Source: Pseudobutyrivibrio sp. UBA1225 (GTDB lineage: Bacteria; Bacillota; Clostridia; Lachnospirales; Lachnospiraceae). From it: a stretch of DNA of 27,555 bases. Under the pieces are notes generated by a model. It made no database searches, was not told the origin of the DNA, and worked only from the letters and a program-made list of their open reading frames with translations. The translations under genes and the position numbers were made by a program. The first letter of the stretch is position 1. Every line of letters starts with the position of its first letter. Positions 16,302 through 22,739 of this stretch are shown here, piece after piece. The stretch spans positions 4,630-32,184 of the forward strand of contig DBWZ01000083.1 of assembly GCA_002309345.1 (NCBI GenBank), given 5' to 3'.

Positions 16302-17390
16302 ATGATAAAGCACAAGGACCACTTTCATGGAAGTGATTTAGAAAAAATTGAACAGATTTACGGCATCAAAAAAGAGGACATCATCAGCTTTTCTGCTAAT
16401 GTAAATCCTCTTGGCATATCTCCTAAGCTTAGGGATGGCATCGCCGCAAACATAGATTGCATTTCAACTTACCCAGACAGGGATTACTTACAGCTTCGCA
16501 AATGTATCGCAGACTACTGCGCCACCGAGTCTGAAAACATCATCGTGGGTAACGGCTCCACCGAGCTTATATCACTAATCATTCAGATTCAACATCCTAC
16601 CAAGGCATTGATTCTCGGCCCTACTTATTCTGAATACGAGCGAGAAATTGCACTTGGCGGTGGTAAAACAATCTACTATCCTCTTCGCGAGGAGAATGAT
16701 TTTCAGTTGGATGTTAATCAATTTATCGGCAAGCTTTCAGAAGACATTGACATGCTTGTTATCTGCAATCCAAACAACCCAACTGGAACAGCAATCAAAA
16801 AGCACGATATGCGCAAGATTTTGGATGCCTGCAAAGAATGCGATATCTTTGTCATGGTCGATGAGACCTATGTTGAGTTCGCCGAAAATATTAACGATAT
16901 TTCTTCAGTAAGCCTCACTAGGACCTATACAAACATAGCCATTTTGCGCGGCACATCAAAGTTTTTTGCAGCACCCGGTCTTCGTCTTGGCTACGCCATT
17001 TGCTCTAACACCGATTTAATGCAAACCATGAATCAACGTAAAGACCCTTGGACAATCAACTCTATTGCTGTTGTGGCCGGTACATTAATGTTCTCAGACG
17101 AGGATTACATTCTAAAGACACGTGACCTTGTAGCATCTGAGCGAAATCGCTTATACGATATATTTGAAAAAAGCTCTCGCTTCAAGCCATATTGGCCACA
17201 GAGCAATTTCATGCTTTTAAAAATTCTCGAAGACGGAATCACCAGCAACGAACTGTTTGATAGATGCATCAGGCAAGGACTGATGATTAGAGATTGTTCA
17301 ACCTTCCCATATCTAGGTGACAATTTCATCCGCTTCTGCTTTATGAAACCTGACGACAATGACAAATTAAAGGCGCTACTGTTGCAGTAG
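16302..17390 (+). CDS. PLP-dependent class I/II aminotransferase, histidinol-phosphate aminotransferase/CobD-like
   Basis: 362 aa. Fold-type I PLP enzyme: FSANVNPLGISPK near the N-terminus (typical of threonine-phosphate decarboxylase CobD and HisC relatives), GNGSTELISLI for cofactor phosphate, NPNNPTGTAI around the Asn that stacks on PLP, MVDETYVEF with the Asp that contacts the pyridine nitrogen, the Schiff-base Lys in LRGTSKFFAAPGLRLGYA, and a C-terminal substrate Arg region (FIRFCF). The N-terminal HGSDLEKI resembles the HGGD of CobD. No cobalamin or histidine genes are nearby, so the substrate is not fixed. TAAGGAG lies 6 nt before the ATG at 16302; the in-frame TTG at 16284 would put the ribosome binding site inside the gene. 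The last codons form half of the downstream hairpin. Confidence 0.88.
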   Translation: MIKHKDHFHGSDLEKIEQIYGIKKEDIISFSANVNPLGISPKLRDGIAANIDCISTYPDRDYLQLRKCIADYCATESENIIVGNGSTELISLIIQIQHPTKALILGPTYSEYEREIALGGGKTIYYPLREENDFQLDVNQFIGKLSEDIDMLVICNPNNPTGTAIKKHDMRKILDACKECDIFVMVDETYVEFAENINDISSVSLTRTYTNIAILRGTSKFFAAPGLRLGYAICSNTDLMQTMNQRKDPWTINSIAVVAGTLMFSDEDYILKTRDLVASERNRLYDIFEKSSRFKPYWPQSNFMLLKILEDGITSNELFDRCIRQGLMIRDCSTFPYLGDNFIRFCFMKPDDNDKLKALLLQ

Positions 17391-17395
17391 CGCCT
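17371..17395. terminator. Hairpin H', shared 3' terminator of the convergent aminotransferase and KR-protein A genes
   Basis: Perfect 11-bp stem AGGCGCTACTG / CAGTAGCGCCT with loop TTG. The left arm encodes the last residues of the aminotransferase. The plus side is followed by GATAATTATTATTTTTT, the minus side by TTTAATTTG, so it could serve both converging genes. The same hairpin recurs at 19318-19342. Confidence 0.6.
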
Positions 17396-17450
17396 GATAA
17401 TTATTATTTTTTATTATTTTGATTATCCCAATCCTTGCTGCTTTGGTGAA
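17371..17450. repeat. 80-bp 3' repeat, copy 1 (hairpin plus C-terminal codons of protein A)
   Basis: Nearly identical to 19318-19398. Both copies contain the 25-bp hairpin, an AT-rich spacer ending ATTATTTTGATTATCCC, and the codons for SPKQQGLG-stop read on the minus strand. The two coding regions diverge immediately beyond this point. Confidence 0.85.
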
Positions 17451-19072
17451 CTAATTGAATTAACCTTCTTTGTCGGATCACTCATAAATGACTCTTTATA
17501 CATATCACCTTCTTGAGGGTAAGGTCTTTGATACTTAGGTTCTAACTCAATTGCTTGTACTAACAAGCTAATATTTTTCGTGGCAATCTTTAACTCGTCC
17601 CGCTTACTAAGCTTCCGACGTTTAGCAGGTCTCTGATTATCAGGTTCACTAGATTGCACATTTCCTTGTTCGCTTATCTCTTTTTTTAGATTTTCTATTC
17701 TTTGTTCATATTCTACTTTCGTAATTAATCCTTTATTTTTAAATCGACTTACTAGCCTCTTAGATGATTTTTCTTTGTTTTTTTCCACGGCGCCAAATGC
17801 TCTTTTGCACTTGCTAATCAAATTTTTTAAATCTTTTTCAAGCTTAACCTTACGGTTATTAAATTCTAATAAAATAGCACTTATATCATTTTTCAAACCA
17901 TCCATCACCTCATCCTTTTCTTCAAGTTCCATATACAATTTAACAGCCGTCTTATCAGCTTTAAACCCCATCGCATTTGATTTATATATATTGAGGGTCC
18001 TTCTAAGATCCCCCATATTGCCACGAGAATCCAACACAATATTACACTTGTCTTCTAACATGGTTTTCAATTGCTTATTGTCCAAACGACTTAGATCCTC
18101 ATTGTTTATGCATCCATAATCCTGTATATAGTTCGCGGGATTGTTATCAGTCTTCTGACCTTTAGCAAGTCTCTGCGCATCTACAGGATTACTGCTCGTT
18201 GGATTATTATTTTTTTGTAAATCTAGTATTGTATCTAATTGAAAATCACTAACTCCTCCAGTCGGCATTTGATTTTCACGTGTTTGTGCAGCAATACTAG
18301 ATTGAACTTTTCCTTCTTCCAATATCTGTTTTTGTAGTTTTTTTATTCTTTGTTTTGCTTCATTCGGATTCAATCCCTGATTTTCAAATCGTATTAATAG
18401 CCCATTATATAATTTTTCTTTGATATCATCCTCGGCGCCAAATGTTCTTATGCACATGTTAATCTCTTTTCCCAAATCTTCACTAATCTCACCCCCACGA
18501 TTAATAAATTCTAATATAATAGGACTTATTTCATCTTTTAAACCATTAAGCTCCTCGTAAATTTTTTCAAGTTTCATATACGCATTAACTGCAGTCTTAT
18601 CACTATTCTCACGCATATATTCTGTTTGATATGTATATATGGTATTTTTACAAACATCTTTAGAATAACGTAACGCCGACACCTTGTTTAACTTGTTATA
18701 TAACATGGTTATTAATTGATCATCCGACAGATGACTTATATACGCATTGTTTATATCATTGGAACTACTAGGTTTAATGAATATTTCAAACTTTTTCTCA
18801 CACTTTCCAATTACTTTTTCTAATTCATCTACCTTATTTTTCGATTCTTCATCATTATTTAATTCTTTTTTAACAACATTAAGATATTTTTTAGCATCAC
18901 CTAGTTTTGACTTAATATCAGATAGATTTTCAACATTAATATCTTTTATTTTTATTGCATGCGTTTTTTTCATAATATTTATTTGTTTCTGTAAGCTTCT
19001 ATCTGTAAAATTTAATACATTGAATTCATGATAAAATCCCTGTTCTAATTCGTCTAAAGATCTCTTTGGCAT
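17423..19072 (-). CDS. Orphan protein A: internally duplicated helical protein with nuclear-localisation-like basic motifs
   Basis: 549 aa, family not recognised, no signal peptide or membrane segment. Residues about 105-259 and 319-475 are a tandem duplication of a ~155-residue helical module: SDKTAVNAYMKLE matches ADKTAVKLYMELE, CIRTFGAE matches CKRAFGAV, and both end in KVQSS/NVQSS. Each copy is followed by a basic motif, QRLAKGQKTDN (300-310) and QRPAKRRKLSKR (480-491); the latter resembles the c-Myc nuclear localisation signal. The N-terminus opens MPK, and the C-terminus SSPKQQGLG is shared with protein B next door. GGAGG lies 9 nt before the ATG. A conserved upstream element and promoter-proximal motif precede it. 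It looks accessory and may be acquired; an effector role in a eukaryotic host is a hypothesis only. Confidence 0.8.
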   Translation of the reverse strand: MPKRSLDELEQGFYHEFNVLNFTDRSLQKQINIMKKTHAIKIKDINVENLSDIKSKLGDAKKYLNVVKKELNNDEESKNKVDELEKVIGKCEKKFEIFIKPSSSNDINNAYISHLSDDQLITMLYNKLNKVSALRYSKDVCKNTIYTYQTEYMRENSDKTAVNAYMKLEKIYEELNGLKDEISPIILEFINRGGEISEDLGKEINMCIRTFGAEDDIKEKLYNGLLIRFENQGLNPNEAKQRIKKLQKQILEEGKVQSSIAAQTRENQMPTGGVSDFQLDTILDLQKNNNPTSSNPVDAQRLAKGQKTDNNPANYIQDYGCINNEDLSRLDNKQLKTMLEDKCNIVLDSRGNMGDLRRTLNIYKSNAMGFKADKTAVKLYMELEEKDEVMDGLKNDISAILLEFNNRKVKLEKDLKNLISKCKRAFGAVEKNKEKSSKRLVSRFKNKGLITKVEYEQRIENLKKEISEQGNVQSSEPDNQRPAKRRKLSKRDELKIATKNISLLVQAIELEPKYQRPYPQEGDMYKESFMSDPTKKVNSISSPKQQGLG

Positions 19073-19164
19073 ATTTTTATTCCTCCATTTCTTAAAACAA
19101 CTTTATACTTGCATTTCTTACTTCAATTATTTTCTATAAAACTTTTATCCTCCTTCTTTATATA

Positions 19165-19192
19165 TTCAATAAAAAAAACTATTTTTTTCCAT
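19165..19192 (-). promoter_or_regulatory. Shared promoter-proximal motif P, copy upstream of protein A
   Basis: Minus-strand ATGGAAAAAAATAG-TTTTTTTTATTGAA. The frame TGGAAAAAAAT-Nx-TTTTTATTGAA occurs again at 20386-20414 and 26802-26828, each 90-130 nt before the start codon of an orphan gene. The A-run/T-run core is itself nearly palindromic. Whether TGGAAA and TGAATA (17 nt apart) act as promoter boxes is unproven. Confidence 0.55.
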
Positions 19193-19312
19193 CTTAAATA
19201 AAAAACTCTAAAACCATCGATTACTTGAATCTCTGATTTTAGAGCTTATTGTTTAAATTATTTATGACTTCTTGTGAGCTTTTCCTTAGGTAACTTACAA
19301 GATATCATTGAA
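19193..19312. repeat. Element E', ~120-bp structured repeat, copy 2
   Basis: About 90% identical to 20415-20526. Contains the terminator hairpin CTCTAAAA/TTTTAGAG and a second hairpin CTTGTGAG/CTTACAAG. It separates protein B's 3' hairpin from protein A's promoter region. No open reading frame is credible here. Confidence 0.85.
19199..19244 (-). terminator. Terminator in element E' (downstream of protein B)
   Basis: Minus-strand stem CTCTAAAA (19244-19237) with TTTTAGAG (19213-19206), 23-nt loop, then TTTTTTATTT. Same structure as in the other E copy. Confidence 0.6.
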
Positions 19313-19317
19313 GGACA

Positions 19318-19342
19318 AGGCACTACTGTCGCAGTAGCGCCT
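19318..19342 (-). terminator. Hairpin H downstream of protein B
   Basis: Second copy of the 11-bp hairpin. The one change (A for G in the left arm) gives a G-U wobble in minus-strand RNA but an A-C mismatch in plus-strand RNA, so it is kept for the minus strand, i.e. for gene B. It lacks a strong U-run; the E' terminator follows about 75 nt on. Confidence 0.5.
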
Positions 19343-19398
19343 AATAACTATTATTTATTTATTATTTTGATTATCCCAATCCTTGCTGCTTTGGTGAA
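19318..19398. repeat. 80-bp 3' repeat, copy 2 (hairpin plus C-terminal codons of protein B)
   Basis: Counterpart of 17371-17450 with few mismatches. The plus-strand left arm still reads AAG GCA CTA CTG TCG CAG TAG, the same codon pattern as the aminotransferase C-terminus at copy 1, suggesting that this block was duplicated from the aminotransferase end. Confidence 0.85.
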
Positions 19399-20279
19399 AT
19401 ACTTAAATTACCATTATTTGATGGATTGGCCATATCGTTTATTGGCGCTTTATACTTATCCGCACCTGGTTTGTAAGATTTTTGATTATCAGTCTTCTGA
19501 CGATTAGCAAATTCCTGATCATCTTCACTTGTTATTGTAACAATATTAAAATCACTGTATTTTCTTTTAGCTTTAGATGTACTTGAATTATTTGATGGTG
19601 AATTATCTTTACTAAACATTGAAGAATCAAGTGTCCAAGCTGGGGGTACAATTTCTACGTTAACACTTGAATTATCAGTCTTCTGACGTTTAGCTGCTCT
19701 CTGCTCACTAGTGGAGCTAGTTGTATTTCTATATCTTTCCAATTCAGGCATTTTTGCGCGATAATAATCAATTACTTTATTTATTACAGTATCAAACTCA
19801 GCTGTCGCTTCACTCACATATTCAGCGTTCATTATGTTGTCTTTAATAACCTCATTTTTTTCGTCTATAGCATTGTCTAAGCCTGATATAATTTCTCTTT
19901 TTCTCTTTTTCGTTAGCCTCTTATTTTTTAAAGAATCCTCAAGCTTGTATTTTTCAATAATCGACGATAAATCTTTAGACACAGATTCAACCCTTTTCTG
20001 GTTACTTTTTCTAACTTTTTTTTCAAACTCCTTACTACGCTCTTCATCCGTCATGTTTGTCATGCTACCAAGATCACGCTTTTTAAAATCTCTAATGCGA
20101 TTTTCAAGTTCCCTACCAAGCTCTTCATACGTCATGTTAGCCATGTTAGTCCTGTTACCGTAACGATTATTAATATCTCTATAGCCCTTTTCAAGTTCCT
20201 GACGAAGCTCAGCAACCGTCATATTATTCCAAGCCTCTGTATTCCTTCTCCTATTTCTATTTCCTGTTTCCTTTGGCAT
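19371..20279 (-). CDS. Orphan protein B: basic, repeat-containing protein with nuclear-localisation-like motifs
   Basis: 302 aa, family not recognised, no signal peptide or membrane segment. Residues about 18-99 hold three ~27-residue repeats that each start with NMT (NNMTVAELRQELE, NMTYEELGRELE, NMTDEERSKEFE). Basic clusters: LTKKRKREI (122-130), RAAKRQKTDN (194-203; compare the c-Myc nuclear signal PAAKRVKLD), SKAKRKYSD (235-242) and NRQKTDN (259-265). The C-terminal half is Ser/Asn-rich and probably disordered, ending in SISPKQQGLG like protein A. AAAGGTGG lies 10 nt before the ATG. Flanked by element E upstream and hairpin H downstream, it forms a cassette parallel to that of protein A, yet the coding bodies hardly match. 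Function unknown; DNA binding in the bacterium itself is an alternative reading of the basic motifs. Confidence 0.8.
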   Translation of the reverse strand: MPKETGNRNRRRNTEAWNNMTVAELRQELEKGYRDINNRYGNRTNMANMTYEELGRELENRIRDFKKRDLGSMTNMTDEERSKEFEKKVRKSNQKRVESVSKDLSSIIEKYKLEDSLKNKRLTKKRKREIISGLDNAIDEKNEVIKDNIMNAEYVSEATAEFDTVINKVIDYYRAKMPELERYRNTTSSTSEQRAAKRQKTDNSSVNVEIVPPAWTLDSSMFSKDNSPSNNSSTSKAKRKYSDFNIVTITSEDDQEFANRQKTDNQKSYKPGADKYKAPINDMANPSNNGNLSISPKQQGLG

Positions 20280-20385
20280 ATTTTAATTCCCACCTTTCTT
20301 TTATATTGTTTAACCATTTAACTGTAATGCAAGATTTCTTACTTTTAAAAAATTTTGCATAAAGCATTTTCCGCTTCATATACTA

Positions 20386-20414
20386 TTCAATAAAAATACA
20401 TAATTTTTTTCCAT
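20386..20414 (-). promoter_or_regulatory. Shared promoter-proximal motif P, copy upstream of protein B
   Basis: Minus-strand ATGGAAAAAAATTATG followed by TATTTTTATTGAA, about 110 nt before the ATG of protein B. Same layout as the other two copies, directly after the E terminator. Confidence 0.55.
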
Positions 20415-20526
20415 TTTAAATAAAAAACTCTAAAACCATCGATCACTTTAATCTCTGATTTTAGAGTCTATTGTTTAAATTATTTATAATTTCTTGTGAG
20501 CTTTTTCCTTCGGTAACTTACAAGAT
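20415..20526. repeat. Element E, ~120-bp structured repeat, copy 1
   Basis: Lies immediately after the D,D-carboxypeptidase stop codon. Shares the terminator hairpin, TTGTTTAAATTATTTAT and the CTTGTGAG...CTTACAAG hairpin with copy 2 at 19193-19312. In both copies the last hairpin has a change that pairs as G-U in plus-strand RNA but mismatches in minus-strand RNA. Confidence 0.85.
20421..20466 (-). terminator. Terminator of the D,D-carboxypeptidase gene (in element E)
   Basis: Minus-strand stem CTCTAAAA (20466-20459) with TTTTAGAG (20435-20428), then TTTTTTATTT. About 65 nt after the stop codon. Confidence 0.65.
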
Positions 20527-20530
20527 ATTT

Positions 20531-21676
20531 TTATTTAGCGAAGTTTTTGTAAATAAACACCTGGTCACTAATACATTGCCAAGAAGTAGATGATTTGGCT
20601 GTGCAAAGAATGTACGTGGTACCTGCCTCATTTGTCATCATGCTGACCGCGCAGCTACCGGATTGATCTACATAACCTGTCTTGGCACCAACTATTGTGC
20701 CTCCAATATCTTTATCTTCGATTCGACGCATAAACCAGTTAGAAATTGTGATTCCTTCAGGATTTACATTGCTCGGCGTTGATTGATAAACCTTGGTTGA
20801 AATCACCTCTTTACATATATCATTATCCATAGCAGCCATCATGATAACTGCAATATCGTATGGCGTACTGTAATGATTTTCGTCGTAGAAACCAACCGGA
20901 TTAGTGAAATGTGTTGTATCGCCAATACCAAGATTGACGCACTCCTCATTCATCAGATTAGCAAATGATTCCAAATCGCCTGCAACATATTTCGCAAGCT
21001 CGGTCGCAGCATCTCCGCCTGATGGGAGAATCGTTCCATAGAACAAATCTCTGACAGTAATCTCTTCACCTTCAACAAAACCCGAGGTTGATCCGCCACC
21101 AGCATATGAATAATCTACAGCCTCGTGGGACAAGGTCACCTTTTCATCCAACTGTTCAGGCGTAATATGCTTGGCCGCAGTAAGAATCGTCATAACCTTA
21201 GTCATTGAAGCCGGTACTATTCTTTCGGTGCCATTGAGTTCACCTGTGATTTCCTTGGTATCATTGTTAATGAGAATTGCATAGTTGCTCACTATATCTC
21301 CAGCGATAGTTGCCGTGTTATCAGTTGTTTTCGCTGAATACTTACTATCAGCATTTTGCTCTTCTGCAGTTTCATCACCTTGTCCGTCTTCGGATTTCTT
21401 AACATCTGGATCTTCATCGGCTTTAGCAGAAACCTTCAAGCCTTTCGTTTCTTTTTCTTTGGCTGCTTTTTCTTCCTTCTTTTCAGAGGCAGCCACAGAA
21501 ATACCGCTATTCTTATTAGTTATCTTTTTTACAAGAAAACCTCCCGCGAACAACAACAGTGCTACAATTCCTGCTATTTCTAGATAAACCTGAATCCTTC
21601 GAATCAGTCTTTTTTTCTTTCTATATCTTTGACGCTGCTCGTTTGACCAATCGCGCCTACTTCTGTATCTGTTCAT
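20531..21676 (-). CDS. D-alanyl-D-alanine carboxypeptidase (penicillin-binding protein, S11 family)
   Basis: About 381 aa. Trims the terminal D-Ala from peptidoglycan stem peptides outside the cell. The N-terminus is very basic (RYRSRRDWSNEQRQRYRKKK) and is followed by one signal-anchor helix (IAGIVALLLFAGGFLV, about 34-50), then a Lys/Glu-rich linker. The catalytic domain shows all three penicillin-binding motifs: SMTK in IVPASMTKVMTIL (nucleophile Ser), a Ser-containing loop YAGGGSTSG with a following SGGDAATELAKY that takes the SxN role, and KTG in VGAKTGYVDQSG. The anchored N-terminus is unusual next to DacA-type enzymes with cleaved signals. I start at ATG 21676 because the predicted promoter places the transcript start near 21705; GTG 21691 is an alternative, while the TTG at 21721 lies within the promoter. 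Confidence 0.9.
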   Translation of the reverse strand: MNRYRSRRDWSNEQRQRYRKKKRLIRRIQVYLEIAGIVALLLFAGGFLVKKITNKNSGISVAASEKKEEKAAKEKETKGLKVSAKADEDPDVKKSEDGQGDETAEEQNADSKYSAKTTDNTATIAGDIVSNYAILINNDTKEITGELNGTERIVPASMTKVMTILTAAKHITPEQLDEKVTLSHEAVDYSYAGGGSTSGFVEGEEITVRDLFYGTILPSGGDAATELAKYVAGDLESFANLMNEECVNLGIGDTTHFTNPVGFYDENHYSTPYDIAVIMMAAMDNDICKEVISTKVYQSTPSNVNPEGITISNWFMRRIEDKDIGGTIVGAKTGYVDQSGSCAVSMMTNEAGTTYILCTAKSSTSWQCISDQVFIYKNFAK

Positions 21677-21711
21677 TGCAAGTACTTCCACCCCTTTTAT
21701 CCTTATTAAAA

Positions 21712-21741
21712 AGTTTAACAAAGGAGGTAGGCCCCTTCAAC
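21712..21741 (-). promoter_or_regulatory. Promoter of the D,D-carboxypeptidase gene
   Basis: Minus strand TTGAAG (21741-21736), 18-nt spacer, TAAACT (21717-21712). The same two hexamers, with 17-nt spacing, precede the exported protein gene at 23857-23885. Confidence 0.55.
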
Positions 21742-21841
21742 ACAGAACAGACTTTCCGTAAGAATTTAACAATGAATTTTCAAATCTCCGATTTGCTTAC
21801 GATACCATACTATGTAAAGTTCATGTGATGCCTCCTCTTTA

Positions 21842-22687
21842 TCATTCAAATAAACGTCCTCTGAGCTCCCAAAATGTGACAGCGGAAGCCGCCGCAACAT
21901 TTAAAGAATCCACTTCGTTTTGCATCGGAATTATAACGGTGTAATCACAACCATCAATTGTTGTTTGTTTGATTCCTGTACTTTCTGTTCCAAATATTAC
22001 AGCGATTTTGTTTTCATTTTTAAGTCTAGCATCTGCCAAAGATATTGCATCATCCCTTAGTGCTAATGAAGCTGTTGCAAATCCATGACTATGCAACAGC
22101 TGATTAATATCTGCATTCTTTGGAAGATAAGTCCATGGAACCTGAAATACTGTCCCCATAGAAACTCGAGCTGCTCGTCTATAGAAAGGATCAGTACAGT
22201 TTGTTGTAAGAAGTATTCCGTCGACCCCCAGCGCAGCCGCAGATCTGAATATCGCTCCTACGTTTGTGGGATTCATCACATCTTCAAGAACTGCAACGGT
22301 AGTTTTATTTTTAATCCCATCAGGAAAGCCTAAAATATCCTGATATGTAGGCAAATTTGGTCGCTCTAAAACAGCTAGAACACCTCGTGTAAGGTTAAAT
22401 CCCGTCAGCTTATTTATTGCAGAAAGCGCTGCCACATATATAGGTAAATCCGTATTTACGTATGGTTCCAAAAGCACTTGAACAACATCAGTTTCAAAAG
22501 CTTTTTCCTCGATTAAAAAAGATATAGGATTCGCTCCTCGCTCTAATGCTCTTGAAATAACCATAGGAGTCTCAGCTATAAAAACGCCTCCGTGAGGCTC
22601 GTACAAATGCAATAACTGGGCCTCATTGTAGCTAGTATACAGTTCTAAACGACTATCATCTAAATTTTCAATTCTAATAACTTCCAT
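21842..22687 (-). CDS. SpoU/TrmH-family RNA 2'-O-methyltransferase
   Basis: 281 aa. Uses S-adenosylmethionine to methylate ribose 2'-OH in tRNA or rRNA; the exact target cannot be told. The C-terminal SPOUT (knotted) domain shows the three family motifs: motif 1 EDVMNPTNVGAIFRSAAALG (with the Asn and Arg), motif 2 IAVIFGTESTGI, motif 3 VIIPMQNEVDSLNVAAASAV. The N-terminal ~110 residues (EAQLLHLYEPHGGVFIAETP) form the usual substrate-binding domain found in RlmB/TrmH-like proteins of Firmicutes. AGGGGAACTTGG precedes the ATG. It begins 52 bp after the exported-protein gene; a 7-bp hairpin without a U-run lies between, so the two may be co-transcribed. Confidence 0.9.
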   Translation of the reverse strand: MEVIRIENLDDSRLELYTSYNEAQLLHLYEPHGGVFIAETPMVISRALERGANPISFLIEEKAFETDVVQVLLEPYVNTDLPIYVAALSAINKLTGFNLTRGVLAVLERPNLPTYQDILGFPDGIKNKTTVAVLEDVMNPTNVGAIFRSAAALGVDGILLTTNCTDPFYRRAARVSMGTVFQVPWTYLPKNADINQLLHSHGFATASLALRDDAISLADARLKNENKIAVIFGTESTGIKQTTIDGCDYTVIIPMQNEVDSLNVAAASAVTFWELRGRLFE

Positions 22688-22739
22688 CCAAGTTCCCCTA
22701 GAGATATATTTTCGAAATGTATTCTATTTATAAGAAACC

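Noticed and set aside
19318..19342. Aminotransferase pseudogene
   Set aside because: Only about eight codons resemble the aminotransferase tail and a stop codon lies a few codons upstream; better described as part of a duplicated block.
19274..19507. 77-codon plus-strand open frame between genes A and B
   Set aside because: Made of element E', the hairpin and the antisense of protein B's end; no ribosome binding site.
21559..21828. Plus-strand open frame across the carboxypeptidase N-terminus and promoter
   Set aside because: Overlaps a well-supported gene and its promoter and has no start signal.
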